Under the pieces are notes generated by a model. The model did no database searches. It was not told the origin of the DNA and saw only the letters and a list, made by a program, of their open reading frames with translations. Shown one piece after another: positions 43,366 through 51,887 of a stretch of 64,000 bases of DNA. The position numbers and the translations under genes were made by a program. The stretch's first letter is position 1; every line of letters starts with the position of its first letter. The stretch comes from Micromonospora vinacea. Lineage in GTDB: Bacteria; Actinomycetota; Actinomycetes; Mycobacteriales; Micromonosporaceae. The DNA lies in assembly GCF_015751785.1 (NCBI RefSeq), contig NZ_JADOTY010000001.1, positions 5,394,001 to 5,458,000 of the forward strand, in the 5' to 3' direction.

Positions 43366-43644
43366 TCAGCTGAGCCGTTGGTCGAGGTGGAAGGTGACCT
43401 CGGTGCCGGCGGCGCTCTTGCCGATGGCCTTGCACAGGGCGGCGCGGATGGGCAGCCAGTGGGGGCCGGCGCCGGAGGGCATGAGGGTGGCGTTGAACGG
43501 GTGCCCGTCGATGGTGCCGGTGACCTTGACGGCGCGTCGGGTGCCGAGCAGGTTCGCGGAGTCGGGCACTGTCACGTACGTGGCGAACGCGCCGTCCTTC
43601 TCGATGGGCGCGGTGAAGTGGTAGTCCAGTGGTTGCGGGTCCAT
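43366..43644 (-). CDS. DUF1905 domain protein
   Basis: This 92-residue beta-rich protein matches the DUF1905 pattern (YHFTAPIEKDGAFATYVTVPDSANLLGTRRAVKVTGTIDGHPFNATLMPSGAGPHWLPI, read over residues 8-70). Its molecular role is unknown; some relatives are fused to YdeI/OmpD-associated domains. ATG start, 24 bases after the SDR gene stop and probably in the same transcript. Confidence 0.78.
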   Translation of the reverse strand: MDPQPLDYHFTAPIEKDGAFATYVTVPDSANLLGTRRAVKVTGTIDGHPFNATLMPSGAGPHWLPIRAALCKAIGKSAAGTEVTFHLDQRLS

Positions 43645-43668
43645 GGCTCTCCTCGGCGCGACGGTCGG

Positions 43669-44325
43669 TCAGCTGGCGGCGGCGCGGACGGCCTCGGCGA
43701 TCGGGGTGGGCCCGTCGACGAGTTCCAGTGTCGCGCCGGTGGTGCGCGGTTCGTCGAGCAGGGCGACGAGGACGTGGGCGACGTCGGTGCGGCTGATCGC
43801 GCCCCGACCGGCGTGTGGGGTGAGGGTGACCCGCCCGGTGGGTGGGTCGTCGGTGAGCCGGCCGGGTCGTAGCACCGTCCAGGCCAGGTCGCGGCCGCGC
43901 AGGTCGTCCTCGGCGGCGCGTTTGGCGCGCAGGTACGCCGCCCACACGTCGTCGCCGCCGGGGGCGGGTGGGTCGTCCACGCCCATGGAGGAGACGAGCA
44001 GGTAGCGGTGGACGTCGGCGCGGGTGGCGGCGTCGGCGAGGAGCGCGGCGGCGGCCCGGTCGACGCTGTCCTTGCGGGCGGCGCCGCTGCCGGGGCCGGC
44101 GCCCGCGGCGAAGACCACCGCGTTGGCGCCGTGCAGGTGGTCGGCGAGCTGCGCGACCTCGGTGTGTTCCAGGTCGCAGACGACGGGGGTGGCGCCGGCG
44201 GCGCGCAGCGTCGCTGTCTGCTCGGGGTTGCGGATGAGGCCGACGGCGGTGTCGCCGCGCCCGACGAGGTGACGTTGCAGCAGCAGGGCGATCTTGCCGT
44301 GGCCTCCGGCGATGACGACGCGCAT
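43669..44325 (-). CDS. NAD(P)-binding atypical short-chain dehydrogenase/epimerase-like
   Basis: This 218-residue Rossmann protein opens MRVVIAGGHGKIALLL (nucleotide-binding GGxGxIA) and has VSSMGVDDP, YLRAKRAAEDDL (Tyr..Lys-like) and TVLRPGRLTDDP. It fits the atypical SDR group 5 with NAD(P)H-binding. Such proteins act as oxidoreductases or redox sensors of unknown substrate. It is divergent from the MerR-PP2C gene. Confidence 0.8.
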   Translation of the reverse strand: MRVVIAGGHGKIALLLQRHLVGRGDTAVGLIRNPEQTATLRAAGATPVVCDLEHTEVAQLADHLHGANAVVFAAGAGPGSGAARKDSVDRAAAALLADAATRADVHRYLLVSSMGVDDPPAPGGDDVWAAYLRAKRAAEDDLRGRDLAWTVLRPGRLTDDPPTGRVTLTPHAGRGAISRTDVAHVLVALLDEPRTTGATLELVDGPTPIAEAVRAAAS

Positions 44326-44369
44326 GCGCCCAACCTACCGGCGCCGCGGGTGCCGGCGGCGGCGCCGGC

Positions 44370-44396
44370 TTGACCTTGACCTTCGGGTAACCCTGA
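44370..44396 (+). promoter_or_regulatory. Candidate MerR-type promoter of the MerR-PP2C gene
   Basis: Two overlapping TTGACC -35-like boxes (44370-44375, 44376-44381) precede a GGGTAACCC palindromic core (44385-44393). MerR regulators bind such cores inside over-long spacers and control their own genes. The -10 element is unclear. Confidence 0.35.
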
Positions 44397-44443
44397 GCCT
44401 GGTGGGTGCCGGTCGCCGTGACCGGCGCGAGGAGGATGTCGAC

Positions 44444-45511
44444 GTGGGGCTGATGACCATCGGGGCGTTCGCCCGGGCGGCGAGGCTGACGCCGAAGGCG
44501 TTGCGCCTGTACGACCGGGGTGGGCTGTTGGTGCCGGCCGCTGTCGATCCGGAGTCCGGTTACCGGCTCTACGACCCGGCTCAGCTGCCGGTGGCCCGGC
44601 TGGTGGCCCAGTTGCGTCGGCTCGGTATGCCGCTGGCGACGGTCCGGGTCGTGTGTGGCCTGGAGCCCGCGGCGGCGGCCGAGGCGATCAGCGCGTACTG
44701 GCGGCAGGTCAGCGCGGACACCGCGGCGCGCGCCCGGCTCGCCACCCTCCTCGTGGATCACCTCTCTGAAGGGGGCACCACCATGTCTGACCCGAATTCC
44801 GTCGTTGTCGTCCGCTGCGCCGCCGGTGCTGACACCGGGCTGGTGCGTGACAGCAACGAGGACACCGCGTACGCCAGCGAGCGGTTGCTGGCAGTGGCCG
44901 ACGGTATGCGGGGGCCCGGCGGCGCGGCGGCCAGCGCCGCCGCCGTCGACGCCCTGAAGCCGTTGGCACTGAGCGGCGTGCCGGCCGCCGACCTGCTGAC
45001 GATGCTGGCCGGCGCGGTGAGCGACGCCGACGGTGCCGTGCACGGGTTGGCCACCGACGTCGACCAGCCGGTCACCACGTTGACCGCGTTGCTGTTCAGC
45101 GGTTCCCGGCTGGGGCTGGTGCACGTCGGTGACACCCGCGCCTACCTGTTGCGCGGTGGTGAGCTGTCGCTGCTCACGCAGGATCACACCTGGGTGCAGG
45201 CCCAGGTCGATCAGGGCCGGCTCGACCGGGACCAGGCCGCGGCGCATCCCCAGCGGGCGGTGCTGGTGCGCGCCCTCGGCGGCGGTCGGCAGGTCGAGGC
45301 GGATCTGGCGCTGCGCACGGCGTTGCCCGGTGACCGGTACCTGTTGTGCTCCGACGGGTTGTCCGCTGTCGTCGCCCGGGGCGACCTGCTGTCGGCGTTG
45401 ACCGCGACGGACGATCCCGGGGACACGGTGCGGGCGTTGATCGACCTGGCGCGGGCCGAGGGGGCGCCGGACAACGTCGCCTGCGTCGTCGCCGACGTCG
45501 TCGCGGCGTAG
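44444..45511 (+). CDS. MerR-PP2C fusion protein
   Basis: This 355-residue protein joins a MerR DNA-binding domain (1-70; TIGAFARAARLTPKALRLYDRGGLL) through a helical dimer segment to a PP2C-type Ser/Thr phosphatase (about 115-355). The phosphatase motifs are GLVRDSNED, LAVADGMRG, VHVGDTRAYLL, LLCSDGLSAVV and GAPDNVACVV. A conserved GH after the ADGM motif is altered to RGPGG. GTG start with GGAGGA upstream. Fusion of a transcription factor to a phosphatase suggests signalling that links phosphorylation to its own promoter. Confidence 0.85.
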   Translation: MGLMTIGAFARAARLTPKALRLYDRGGLLVPAAVDPESGYRLYDPAQLPVARLVAQLRRLGMPLATVRVVCGLEPAAAAEAISAYWRQVSADTAARARLATLLVDHLSEGGTTMSDPNSVVVVRCAAGADTGLVRDSNEDTAYASERLLAVADGMRGPGGAAASAAAVDALKPLALSGVPAADLLTMLAGAVSDADGAVHGLATDVDQPVTTLTALLFSGSRLGLVHVGDTRAYLLRGGELSLLTQDHTWVQAQVDQGRLDRDQAAAHPQRAVLVRALGGGRQVEADLALRTALPGDRYLLCSDGLSAVVARGDLLSALTATDDPGDTVRALIDLARAEGAPDNVACVVADVVAA

Positions 45512-45603
45512 AGGGTCGTCGACGTCGGGCCGCGTCGGGTGGGGTCGCCCACCCGGCGCGGGGCTCGGCGTCGGCGGACGGGTTGAGGCAGCATGGAGAG
45601 GTG

Positions 45604-46446
45604 ATGGAGAGTTTCGACGCGTTGACCTCGCTGGTGGCCGGTGGTGGGGTGGTGGTGCTCAGCGGCGCCGGCCTGTCCACCGAGTCGGGAATTCCGGACT
45701 ACCGGGGGCCCAGCGGGGTGGCGCGACGGCACACGCCGATGACGTTCCAGGCGTTCACCCGGGACCCCCTGGCCCGGCGGCGTTACTGGGCGCGTAGCCA
45801 CCTGGGGTGGCGGTTGATCGCGGGCGCGGCGCCCAACGGCGGGCACCGGGCGGTGGCGGCGCTGCAACACGCTGGTCTGGTCGACACGGTGATCACTCAG
45901 AACGTCGACGGTCTGCACGGGGCGGCCGGCAGCCCGTCGGTTATCGAGTTGCACGGCCGCCTGGACGAGGTGACCTGCCTGGACTGCGGCAACCTGACCT
46001 CCCGGGAGGAGCTTGACCGGCGGCTGCGTGAGGCCAATCCGGATTTCGTGGCCCGCGTCGCCGCGGTGAACCCGGACGGTGATGTTGATCTCCCCGATGA
46101 GCAGGTGGCGGCGTTCCGGCCGGTGGACTGCGGGATCTGCGGCACCGGCATGTTGAAACCGGACGTGGTGTTCTTCGGCGAGACGGTGCCGCCGCAGCGG
46201 GTGTCGCGGTGTTTCGCCGCCGTGGGGCAGGCCCGGTCGTTGCTGGTGCTCGGGTCGTCGTTGACGGTCATGTCGGGGCGCCGGTTCGTGATTCGGGCCG
46301 CGAAACAGGGCATCCCGGTCGCGATCGTCAACCAGGGGCCGACCCGGGGTGACGGCCACGCCACCGTGTGCGTCGACGCCCCGTTGGGCGCGGTGTTGCC
46401 GCAGTTGGCCGCCCGGGTCGCCGCTGGAGCCCCGCTCAAGGTGTGA
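45604..46446 (+). CDS. Sirtuin NAD-dependent protein deacylase
   Basis: This 280-residue enzyme has the sirtuin motifs GAGLSTESGIPDYRG, TQNVDGLHGAAG with catalytic HGRLD, zinc cysteines CLDCGN and CGICGTG, and GSSLTVMSG. It removes acyl groups from lysines using NAD+. The ATG at 45604 was chosen; the in-frame GTG at 45601 is equally close to GGAGAGG. It precedes the glycine riboswitch, which separates it from gcvP. Confidence 0.9.
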   Translation: MESFDALTSLVAGGGVVVLSGAGLSTESGIPDYRGPSGVARRHTPMTFQAFTRDPLARRRYWARSHLGWRLIAGAAPNGGHRAVAALQHAGLVDTVITQNVDGLHGAAGSPSVIELHGRLDEVTCLDCGNLTSREELDRRLREANPDFVARVAAVNPDGDVDLPDEQVAAFRPVDCGICGTGMLKPDVVFFGETVPPQRVSRCFAAVGQARSLLVLGSSLTVMSGRRFVIRAAKQGIPVAIVNQGPTRGDGHATVCVDAPLGAVLPQLAARVAAGAPLKV

Positions 46447-46522
46447 CGGCAGGGCCCTGGGGCCCCGGGGGGAGGACATCCGCCGGAAACACCAACGCTG
46501 GTAGCGTTGAGCGCGCCGGTAA

Positions 46523-46633
46523 CACCCACGTGGGAGAGACCGCCCGACAGCACGCAGGGCGGCGCCGAAGGGGCAAATCCTCCCCGGAACCTCTCAGGCA
46601 AAAGGACCTCGTGGGTAGGCACTGTGGAGTGCC
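46523..46633 (+). promoter_or_regulatory. Glycine riboswitch, singlet type with ghost aptamer hairpin
   Basis: A single aptamer has P1 (CACCCACG with CGTGGGTA) and the conserved GGAGAGAC, GCCGAAGGGGCAA and CTCTCAGGCAAAAGGAC segments. It is followed by a GGCACT-GTGG-AGTGCC hairpin (46618-46633), fitting the 3' ghost aptamer of singlet glycine riboswitches. It lies 60 bases before the gcvP start and should switch glycine-cleavage expression on glycine. Confidence 0.92.
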
Positions 46634-46692
46634 CCTGTGGGTGCGACAGAGGGGGAGGCCGACACGTCGACCTCGCCCCGGGAGTGCCCCTG

Positions 46693-49515
46693 ATGACCGT
46701 AGAGCAGTTCGCCACCCGTCACATCGGTCCCGGCCCCGACGATGAGCGTCGGATGCTGGAGGTCGTCGGTCACGACTCGATCGACGAGCTGATGGACGCC
46801 GCGATCCCCGAGGTGATCCGCTGGCACGGCACCCTCGACCTGCCCGACCCGGCCACCGAGGCCGAGACGATCGCCGAGCTGCGGGCCCTCGCGTCCCGCA
46901 ACACCGTCGCCGTCTCCATGATCGGGTTGGGGTACCACGGCACGCACACCCCGGCGGTGATCCGCCGCAACGTGCTGGAGGACCCGGCCTGGTACACGGC
47001 GTACACGCCGTACCAGCCGGAGATCAGTCAGGGCCGCCTGGAGGCGCTGCTGAACTTCCAGACCATGGTCACCGACCTGACCGGCCTGACCACCGCGAAC
47101 GCCTCGATGCTCGACGAGGGCACCGCGGCGGCGGAGGCGATGACCCTCGCGCGGCGGGCCTCCAAGAGCAAGAGCGCCGTGTACGTCGTCGACGCCGACG
47201 CGTTGCCGCAGACCATCGCGGTGATCACCAGCCGGGCCGAGCCGCTCGGCATCGACGTGCGGGTCCTCGACGTCGAGCGTGACGAGTTGCCGGCGGAGTT
47301 CTTCGGTCTGCACCTGCAGTACCCGGGGGCGTCCGGGGCGGTGCGCGACCACGCGGGCCTGGTCGAGGCGGCGCACACCGTCGGCGCCCTGGTGACCGTC
47401 GCGGCGGACCTGCTGGCGTTGACGCTGCTGCGCGCACCGGGGGAGATCGGCGCGGACATCGCCGCCGGTACCACCCAGCGTTTCGGCGTACCCATGGGCT
47501 TCGGTGGGCCGCACGCCGGTTACCTGGCGGTGCGCTCGGGCCTGGAGCGGATGCTGCCCGGGCGTCTCGTCGGGGTGTCCCGCGACGCGGACGGCAACCC
47601 GGCCTACCGGTTGGCGTTGCAGACCCGTGAGCAGCACATCCGGCGGGAGAAGGCGACCAGCAACATCTGCACCGCGCAGGTGCTGCTCGCGGTGATGGCC
47701 GGCATGTACGCCGTCTACCACGGCCCGGACGGGCTGCGGGACATCGCGACGCGTACCCATGGCATGGCGGCGCGGCTCGCGGCCGGGTTGCGCGCCGGTG
47801 GCGTGGACGTCGCGGACGTCGCGTTCTTCGACACCGTCACCGCGACAGTGCCGGGCGCGGCGGCGCAGGTCGTCGCGGCGGCCGCGCAGCGGGGGGTGAA
47901 CCTGCGGCTGGTCGACGCCGACCGGGTGGGGGTGTCCTGCGACGAGACGACGACCGACGCGCACCTGCGGGAGGTGTGGGCGGCGTTCGGGGTGCCCGCG
48001 TTCGACGGGGCCGTGGACGCGGCCCTGCCGGTCGACCTGACGCGCGGCAGCGACTTCCTCACCCACCCGGTGTTCCGCAGCCACCACTCGGAGACGGCGA
48101 TGCTGCGTTACCTGCGGCGGCTGTCGGACTTCGACTACGCCCTGGACCGGGGCATGATCCCGCTCGGGTCGTGCACGATGAAGCTGAACGCGACCACCGA
48201 GATGGAGCCGGTCAGCTGGGCGGAGTTCGCGAACATCCACCCGTTCGCGCCGGACGCGCAGACCGCCGGGTACCGGGAGATGATCGGTCAGCTGGAGTCG
48301 TGGCTGGCCGAGGTGACCGGCTACGACGCGGTGAGCGTGCAACCCAACGCCGGTTCGCAGGGGGAACTGGCCGGGTTGCTGGCAATCCGTTCGTACCACG
48401 CGTCGCGGGGCGAGACGCACCGCGACGTGTGCCTGATCCCGTCGTCGGCGCACGGCACGAACGCGGCGTCGGCGGTGATGGCCGGCATGCGGGTCGTGGT
48501 GGTGGCCTGCGACGACGACGGCAACGTCGACCTCGTCGACCTGGACGCGAAGATCGACAAGCACCGCGACGCGCTCGCCGCGATCATGGTGACGTACCCG
48601 TCGACGCACGGCGTGTACGAGACGGGCATCGCGTCGCTGTGCGCGAAGGTCCACGACGCCGGCGGGCAGGTGTACGTCGACGGGGCGAACCTCAACGCCC
48701 TGGTCGGGTTCGCCAAGCCCGGCAAGTTCGGCGCTGACGTGTCGCACCTCAACCTGCACAAGACGTTCTGCATCCCGCACGGCGGCGGTGGCCCCGGGGT
48801 GGGCCCTGTGGCGGTCCGCGCGCACCTGGCGCCGTTCCTGCCCGGTGACCCGCTGGGCGCGCACGCCGACGCCACGCCGGCGATCTCGGCGGCGAAGTAC
48901 GGGTCGGCGGGCATCCTGCCGATCCCGTGGGCGTACCTGCGGATGATGGGCGCCGAGGGGCTGACCCGGGCCACCGGTGTGGCGGTCCTCGCGGCGAACT
49001 ACGTGGCGGCGCGGCTGCGCGGGCACTTCCCGGTGCTGTACGCCGGCAACAAGGGCCTGGTGGCGCACGAGTGCATCCTCGACCTGCGGCCGTTGACGAA
49101 GGCGACCGGTGTGAGCGTCGACGACGTGGCGAAGCGGCTGATCGACTACGGCTTCCACGCGCCCACGATGTCGTTCCCGGTGGCGGGGACGCTGATGGTG
49201 GAGCCGACCGAGAGCGAGGACCTGGCCGAGCTGGACCGGTTCTGCGACGCGATGATCGCGATCCGCGCGGAGATCGAGCAGGTGGGTTCCGGGGTGTGGC
49301 CGGCGGGGGACAACCCCCTGGCGAACGCGCCGCACACCGCGGCGATGGTCAGCGGTGACGAGTGGTCGCACGCGTACCCGCGGTCGGTGGGCGCGTACCC
49401 GGCCGGGGTGGACCGGGCCGGGAAGTACTGGCCGCCGGTGCGGCGCATCGACGGCGCGTACGGCGACCGGAACCTGGTCTGCTCGTGCCCGTCGCCGGAG
49501 GCGTTCGAGGACTGA
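46693..49515 (+). CDS. gcvP: Glycine dehydrogenase (aminomethyl-transferring), P protein
   Basis: This 940-residue homodimer-type GcvP (fused P1/P2 halves) binds PLP at the Lys of HLNLHKTFCIPHGGGGPG, near residue 695. The N-terminus FATRHIGPGPDDERRML is typical. It decarboxylates glycine and loads the aminomethyl group onto GcvH, encoded upstream at 37525-37905. The ATG has GGGAG about nine bases before it. Expression should be glycine-induced through the riboswitch. Confidence 0.96.
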   Translation: MTVEQFATRHIGPGPDDERRMLEVVGHDSIDELMDAAIPEVIRWHGTLDLPDPATEAETIAELRALASRNTVAVSMIGLGYHGTHTPAVIRRNVLEDPAWYTAYTPYQPEISQGRLEALLNFQTMVTDLTGLTTANASMLDEGTAAAEAMTLARRASKSKSAVYVVDADALPQTIAVITSRAEPLGIDVRVLDVERDELPAEFFGLHLQYPGASGAVRDHAGLVEAAHTVGALVTVAADLLALTLLRAPGEIGADIAAGTTQRFGVPMGFGGPHAGYLAVRSGLERMLPGRLVGVSRDADGNPAYRLALQTREQHIRREKATSNICTAQVLLAVMAGMYAVYHGPDGLRDIATRTHGMAARLAAGLRAGGVDVADVAFFDTVTATVPGAAAQVVAAAAQRGVNLRLVDADRVGVSCDETTTDAHLREVWAAFGVPAFDGAVDAALPVDLTRGSDFLTHPVFRSHHSETAMLRYLRRLSDFDYALDRGMIPLGSCTMKLNATTEMEPVSWAEFANIHPFAPDAQTAGYREMIGQLESWLAEVTGYDAVSVQPNAGSQGELAGLLAIRSYHASRGETHRDVCLIPSSAHGTNAASAVMAGMRVVVVACDDDGNVDLVDLDAKIDKHRDALAAIMVTYPSTHGVYETGIASLCAKVHDAGGQVYVDGANLNALVGFAKPGKFGADVSHLNLHKTFCIPHGGGGPGVGPVAVRAHLAPFLPGDPLGAHADATPAISAAKYGSAGILPIPWAYLRMMGAEGLTRATGVAVLAANYVAARLRGHFPVLYAGNKGLVAHECILDLRPLTKATGVSVDDVAKRLIDYGFHAPTMSFPVAGTLMVEPTESEDLAELDRFCDAMIAIRAEIEQVGSGVWPAGDNPLANAPHTAAMVSGDEWSHAYPRSVGAYPAGVDRAGKYWPPVRRIDGAYGDRNLVCSCPSPEAFED

Positions 49516-49550
49516 CAACGCCGCAGCCGGTCGAGGACTGACGACGGCGC

Positions 49551-49580
49551 GCCGGGGCGGGCGGTACGGCCTGCCCCGGC
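49551..49580 (+). terminator. Hairpin terminator after gcvP
   Basis: Inverted repeat GCCGGGGCGGGC / GCCTGCCCCGGC (one G-T pair) with a short loop, 36 bp after the gcvP stop. Just before it, TCGAGGACTGAC is duplicated (49505 and 49531), a small stop-codon duplication. Confidence 0.6.
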
Positions 49581-49665
49581 AGCCGCTGCGACCTGGGCGG
49601 GGACGTCCCCTACCGGGGGACTAGCCTGGGTCGACGGCGGCTAAACGGTGACGCTGAGTGGTCGG

Positions 49666-49899
49666 TCAGGCCACGAGGGCGTGGCGGGCGGGGCCGCGGT
49701 GCGGTGCGATGCTGCTGCCGTCGGGGAGCAGCTCGCCGGTGTCCTCGAAGACGATGACACCGTTGCAGAGCAGGCTCCAGCCCTGCTCACGGAAGCAGGC
49801 GAGGACCCGCGCGGCTTCCCGGTCGGTGGCTTCAGCGGAGGGGCAGGTCGGTTGGTGCTGGCACATCGGGTTCTCCGGACTGTGGGGGCACTGTGTCAT
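49666..49899 (-). CDS. DUF5999 family small cysteine-rich protein
   Basis: This 77-residue protein (CPHSPENPMCQHQPTCPSAEATDREAARVLACFREQGWSLLCNGVIVFEDTGELLPDG) has the five-cysteine pattern and central LCNGVIVFEDTGELLPDG of the actinobacterial DUF5999 family. Function unknown; the cysteines suggest metal binding. ATG start; divergent from pabB. Confidence 0.8.
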   Translation of the reverse strand: MTQCPHSPENPMCQHQPTCPSAEATDREAARVLACFREQGWSLLCNGVIVFEDTGELLPDGSSIAPHRGPARHALVA

Positions 49900-49989
49900 G
49901 GTTCACATGACCAGTGACGCACAGTACCAAGCGAAAGTGTCCAGCATCGAGCAGGTCCCCGCCTGGTGCCCGGGAAATCCACTGAACGG

Positions 49990-51183
49990 ATGAGGAAGGT
50001 TGGACCGTACGGCGTGGAAACGCTCCCACAGTGGTTGGTCGATGTACCCGCGGCGCCGGCCGCGTGCCGGGGCGCGCTCACCGAACGCGCCCGCCTGCAC
50101 TGGTCCCGCGGCGACGGCGGCGACCCCGCGGCCCTCGCCGAGGAGTTCCTCGCCGCGCACGGCCTGCCCCTGCACGACCTGACCCGACCCGCCACCGGGC
50201 CGCACGGCACCGGGGTCTGCGGCGCGGCGCTGTACCTGTCCGCCGCCGCCGGGGCGCTGCTGGCCGGCGCCCCCACCGGGGCACCGGAGCCCGCGCCGAC
50301 CCTGCCCGACCTCGCCGTCGTCGTCTACCAGCACGACACCACCCGGGTCACCCGGCCCGGCCCGCCGCGACAGTGGTGGCTCGGCGAGTGGGTCGAGAGC
50401 TGGACCCCCGACCAGCACGCCGCCGCCGTCGACGCGGTCCGCGCCGCCATCGGCCGCGGGGACGTCTACCAGAGCAACCTCGTGGGCCACGCCGCCGCCC
50501 CCTACACCGGCGACCCGTTGCCCGCCCTGAGCCGCCTCGGCGCGCTCCCCGGCGCCCGCTACGGCGGCGTGCTCACCGGCGACGGCTGGGCCATCGGCTG
50601 CGCCTCCCCGGAAACCCTCGTCGAGGTCACCGACGGGCAGGTGATCACCCGACCGATCAAGGGCACCCGCCCGGCCACCGCCGCCGGCCGCGCCGAACTG
50701 CTCGCCAGCGCGAAGGAACGCGCCGAACACATCATGATCGTCGACCTGGAACGCAACGACCTCGCCCGCATCGCCCGCACCGGCACCGTCACCGTCGACG
50801 ACCTGTTCGCCGTCCGCCGCTGGTGCGACCTGTGGCAGGCCGAGTCGACAGTGCGCGCCGCCGCCGCCGACGGCCTCGGCCTCGCCGACCTGCTGCGCGC
50901 CACCTGCCCCGGCGGCTCCGTCACCGGCGCCCCGAAACTCGCCGCCCTGACCCAGATCAGCGCCCTCGAACCCGTCGGGCGGGGCGCCAGCATGGGCGCG
51001 CTGGGCTGGGTGACCCCGGGCCACGTCGACCTCGGCCTGACCATCCGCACCGCCGCCGCCGACGGCCAGCGACTGCACACCTGGGCCGGCGGCGGCATCA
51101 CCTGGGACAGCGACGCACGCGCCGAGGTCGCCGAGGCCGCCGCGAAGACCACCCCGATCCGCGCCACCCTGGCCGGGCGCTGA
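49990..51183 (+). CDS. pabB: Chorismate-binding aminodeoxychorismate synthase component I
   Basis: This 397-residue enzyme has PIKGTRPA, HIMIVDLERNDLARIA and GGSVTGAPK, the chorismate-binding signatures of PabB/TrpE-type proteins. The short N-terminus favours PabB, which makes 4-amino-4-deoxychorismate for folate. The ATG at 49990 was chosen; a GTG at 49966 would add eight residues, and ribosome sites are weak for both. The peptide deformylase gene follows 32 bases after the stop. Confidence 0.85.
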   Translation: MRKVGPYGVETLPQWLVDVPAAPAACRGALTERARLHWSRGDGGDPAALAEEFLAAHGLPLHDLTRPATGPHGTGVCGAALYLSAAAGALLAGAPTGAPEPAPTLPDLAVVVYQHDTTRVTRPGPPRQWWLGEWVESWTPDQHAAAVDAVRAAIGRGDVYQSNLVGHAAAPYTGDPLPALSRLGALPGARYGGVLTGDGWAIGCASPETLVEVTDGQVITRPIKGTRPATAAGRAELLASAKERAEHIMIVDLERNDLARIARTGTVTVDDLFAVRRWCDLWQAESTVRAAAADGLGLADLLRATCPGGSVTGAPKLAALTQISALEPVGRGASMGALGWVTPGHVDLGLTIRTAAADGQRLHTWAGGGITWDSDARAEVAEAAAKTTPIRATLAGR

Positions 51184-51215
51184 CCCCGGCACCCCACGGC
51201 GATACGCTGTCTCCC

Positions 51216-51725
51216 ATGACCATGCGGCCCATCCGGATCATCGGCGACCCTGTTCTGCGCACCGGATGCGAACCGGTCACCACCTTCGACGCGGAGTTGC
51301 GCGCCCTGGTCACCGACCTGATGGACACCCTGCTCGGCGCCCCCGGCCGCGCCGGCGTCGCCGCACCGCAGATCGGCGTCAGCGCCCAGGTGTTCGTCTA
51401 CGACGCCGACGGGCACCGCGGCCACCTCATCAACCCCACCCTGGAGTTGTCCGACGAGCTCCAGGACGACGAGGAGGGCTGCCTGTCCATCCCCGGGCTG
51501 TACTTCCCGACCGTGCGGGCCCTGCACGCCACCGCCCACGGCGTCGACCAGCACGGCGAGCCGTTGACCATCGCCGGCAGCGGGTTCCTGGCCCGCGCCC
51601 TGCAACACGAGACCGACCACCTGGGCGGGAAGCTCTACGTCGACACCCTGCGCGGCGACACCCGCCGCCGCGCCCTGCGCGAGATCCGCGCCGGGCGCTT
51701 CGACTCACCCAGCCGCCGCGGCTAG
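51216..51725 (+). CDS. def: Peptide deformylase
   Basis: This 169-residue metalloenzyme has motif 1 GVAAPQIG, motif 2 EGCLSIPG (metal Cys) and motif 3 QHETDHLGG (HExDH). It removes formyl groups from new proteins. The TAG stop at 51723-51725 is made of the TA target site and the first G of a MITE, so the insertion lies exactly at the stop without altering the protein. Confidence 0.93.
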   Translation: MTMRPIRIIGDPVLRTGCEPVTTFDAELRALVTDLMDTLLGAPGRAGVAAPQIGVSAQVFVYDADGHRGHLINPTLELSDELQDDEEGCLSIPGLYFPTVRALHATAHGVDQHGEPLTIAGSGFLARALQHETDHLGGKLYVDTLRGDTRRRALREIRAGRFDSPSRRG

Positions 51726-51887
51726 GGCCTGTTTCATAAGGGCGGTCGAGCCGAGGCGGGGTCCGGGCGGCGATCCGGCAAGGCGCGGTTTTGTTCGGAT
51801 ACCGGTGTTGTATCCGGACGAAACCGCAACGCCGCCGGTCGTCGTCCGGGCCTGCCGCAGGCCGGCCAGTTCTTATGAAACAGGCCC
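51725..51887. mobile_element. 163-bp MITE with 16-bp perfect terminal inverted repeats
   Basis: GGGCCTGTTTCATAAG (51725-51740) and its exact complement (51872-51887) flank 131 bp. A TA duplication lies on both sides (51723-51724, 51888-51889) in a CTAG-type target. The centre holds a near-palindrome GCGGTTTTGTTCGGATAC / GTATCCGGACGAAACCGC. There is no coding capacity. TIR and TA target fit non-autonomous derivatives of TA-inserting IS families such as IS630 or IS427-group IS5. It lies between def and a convergent GNAT gene and supplies the last codons and the stop of the latter. Confidence 0.85.

Noticed and set aside
46594..49518. Minus-strand 974-codon frame opposite gcvP
   Set aside because: Low-complexity Arg/His/Val composition typical of GC shadow frames; gcvP is certain.
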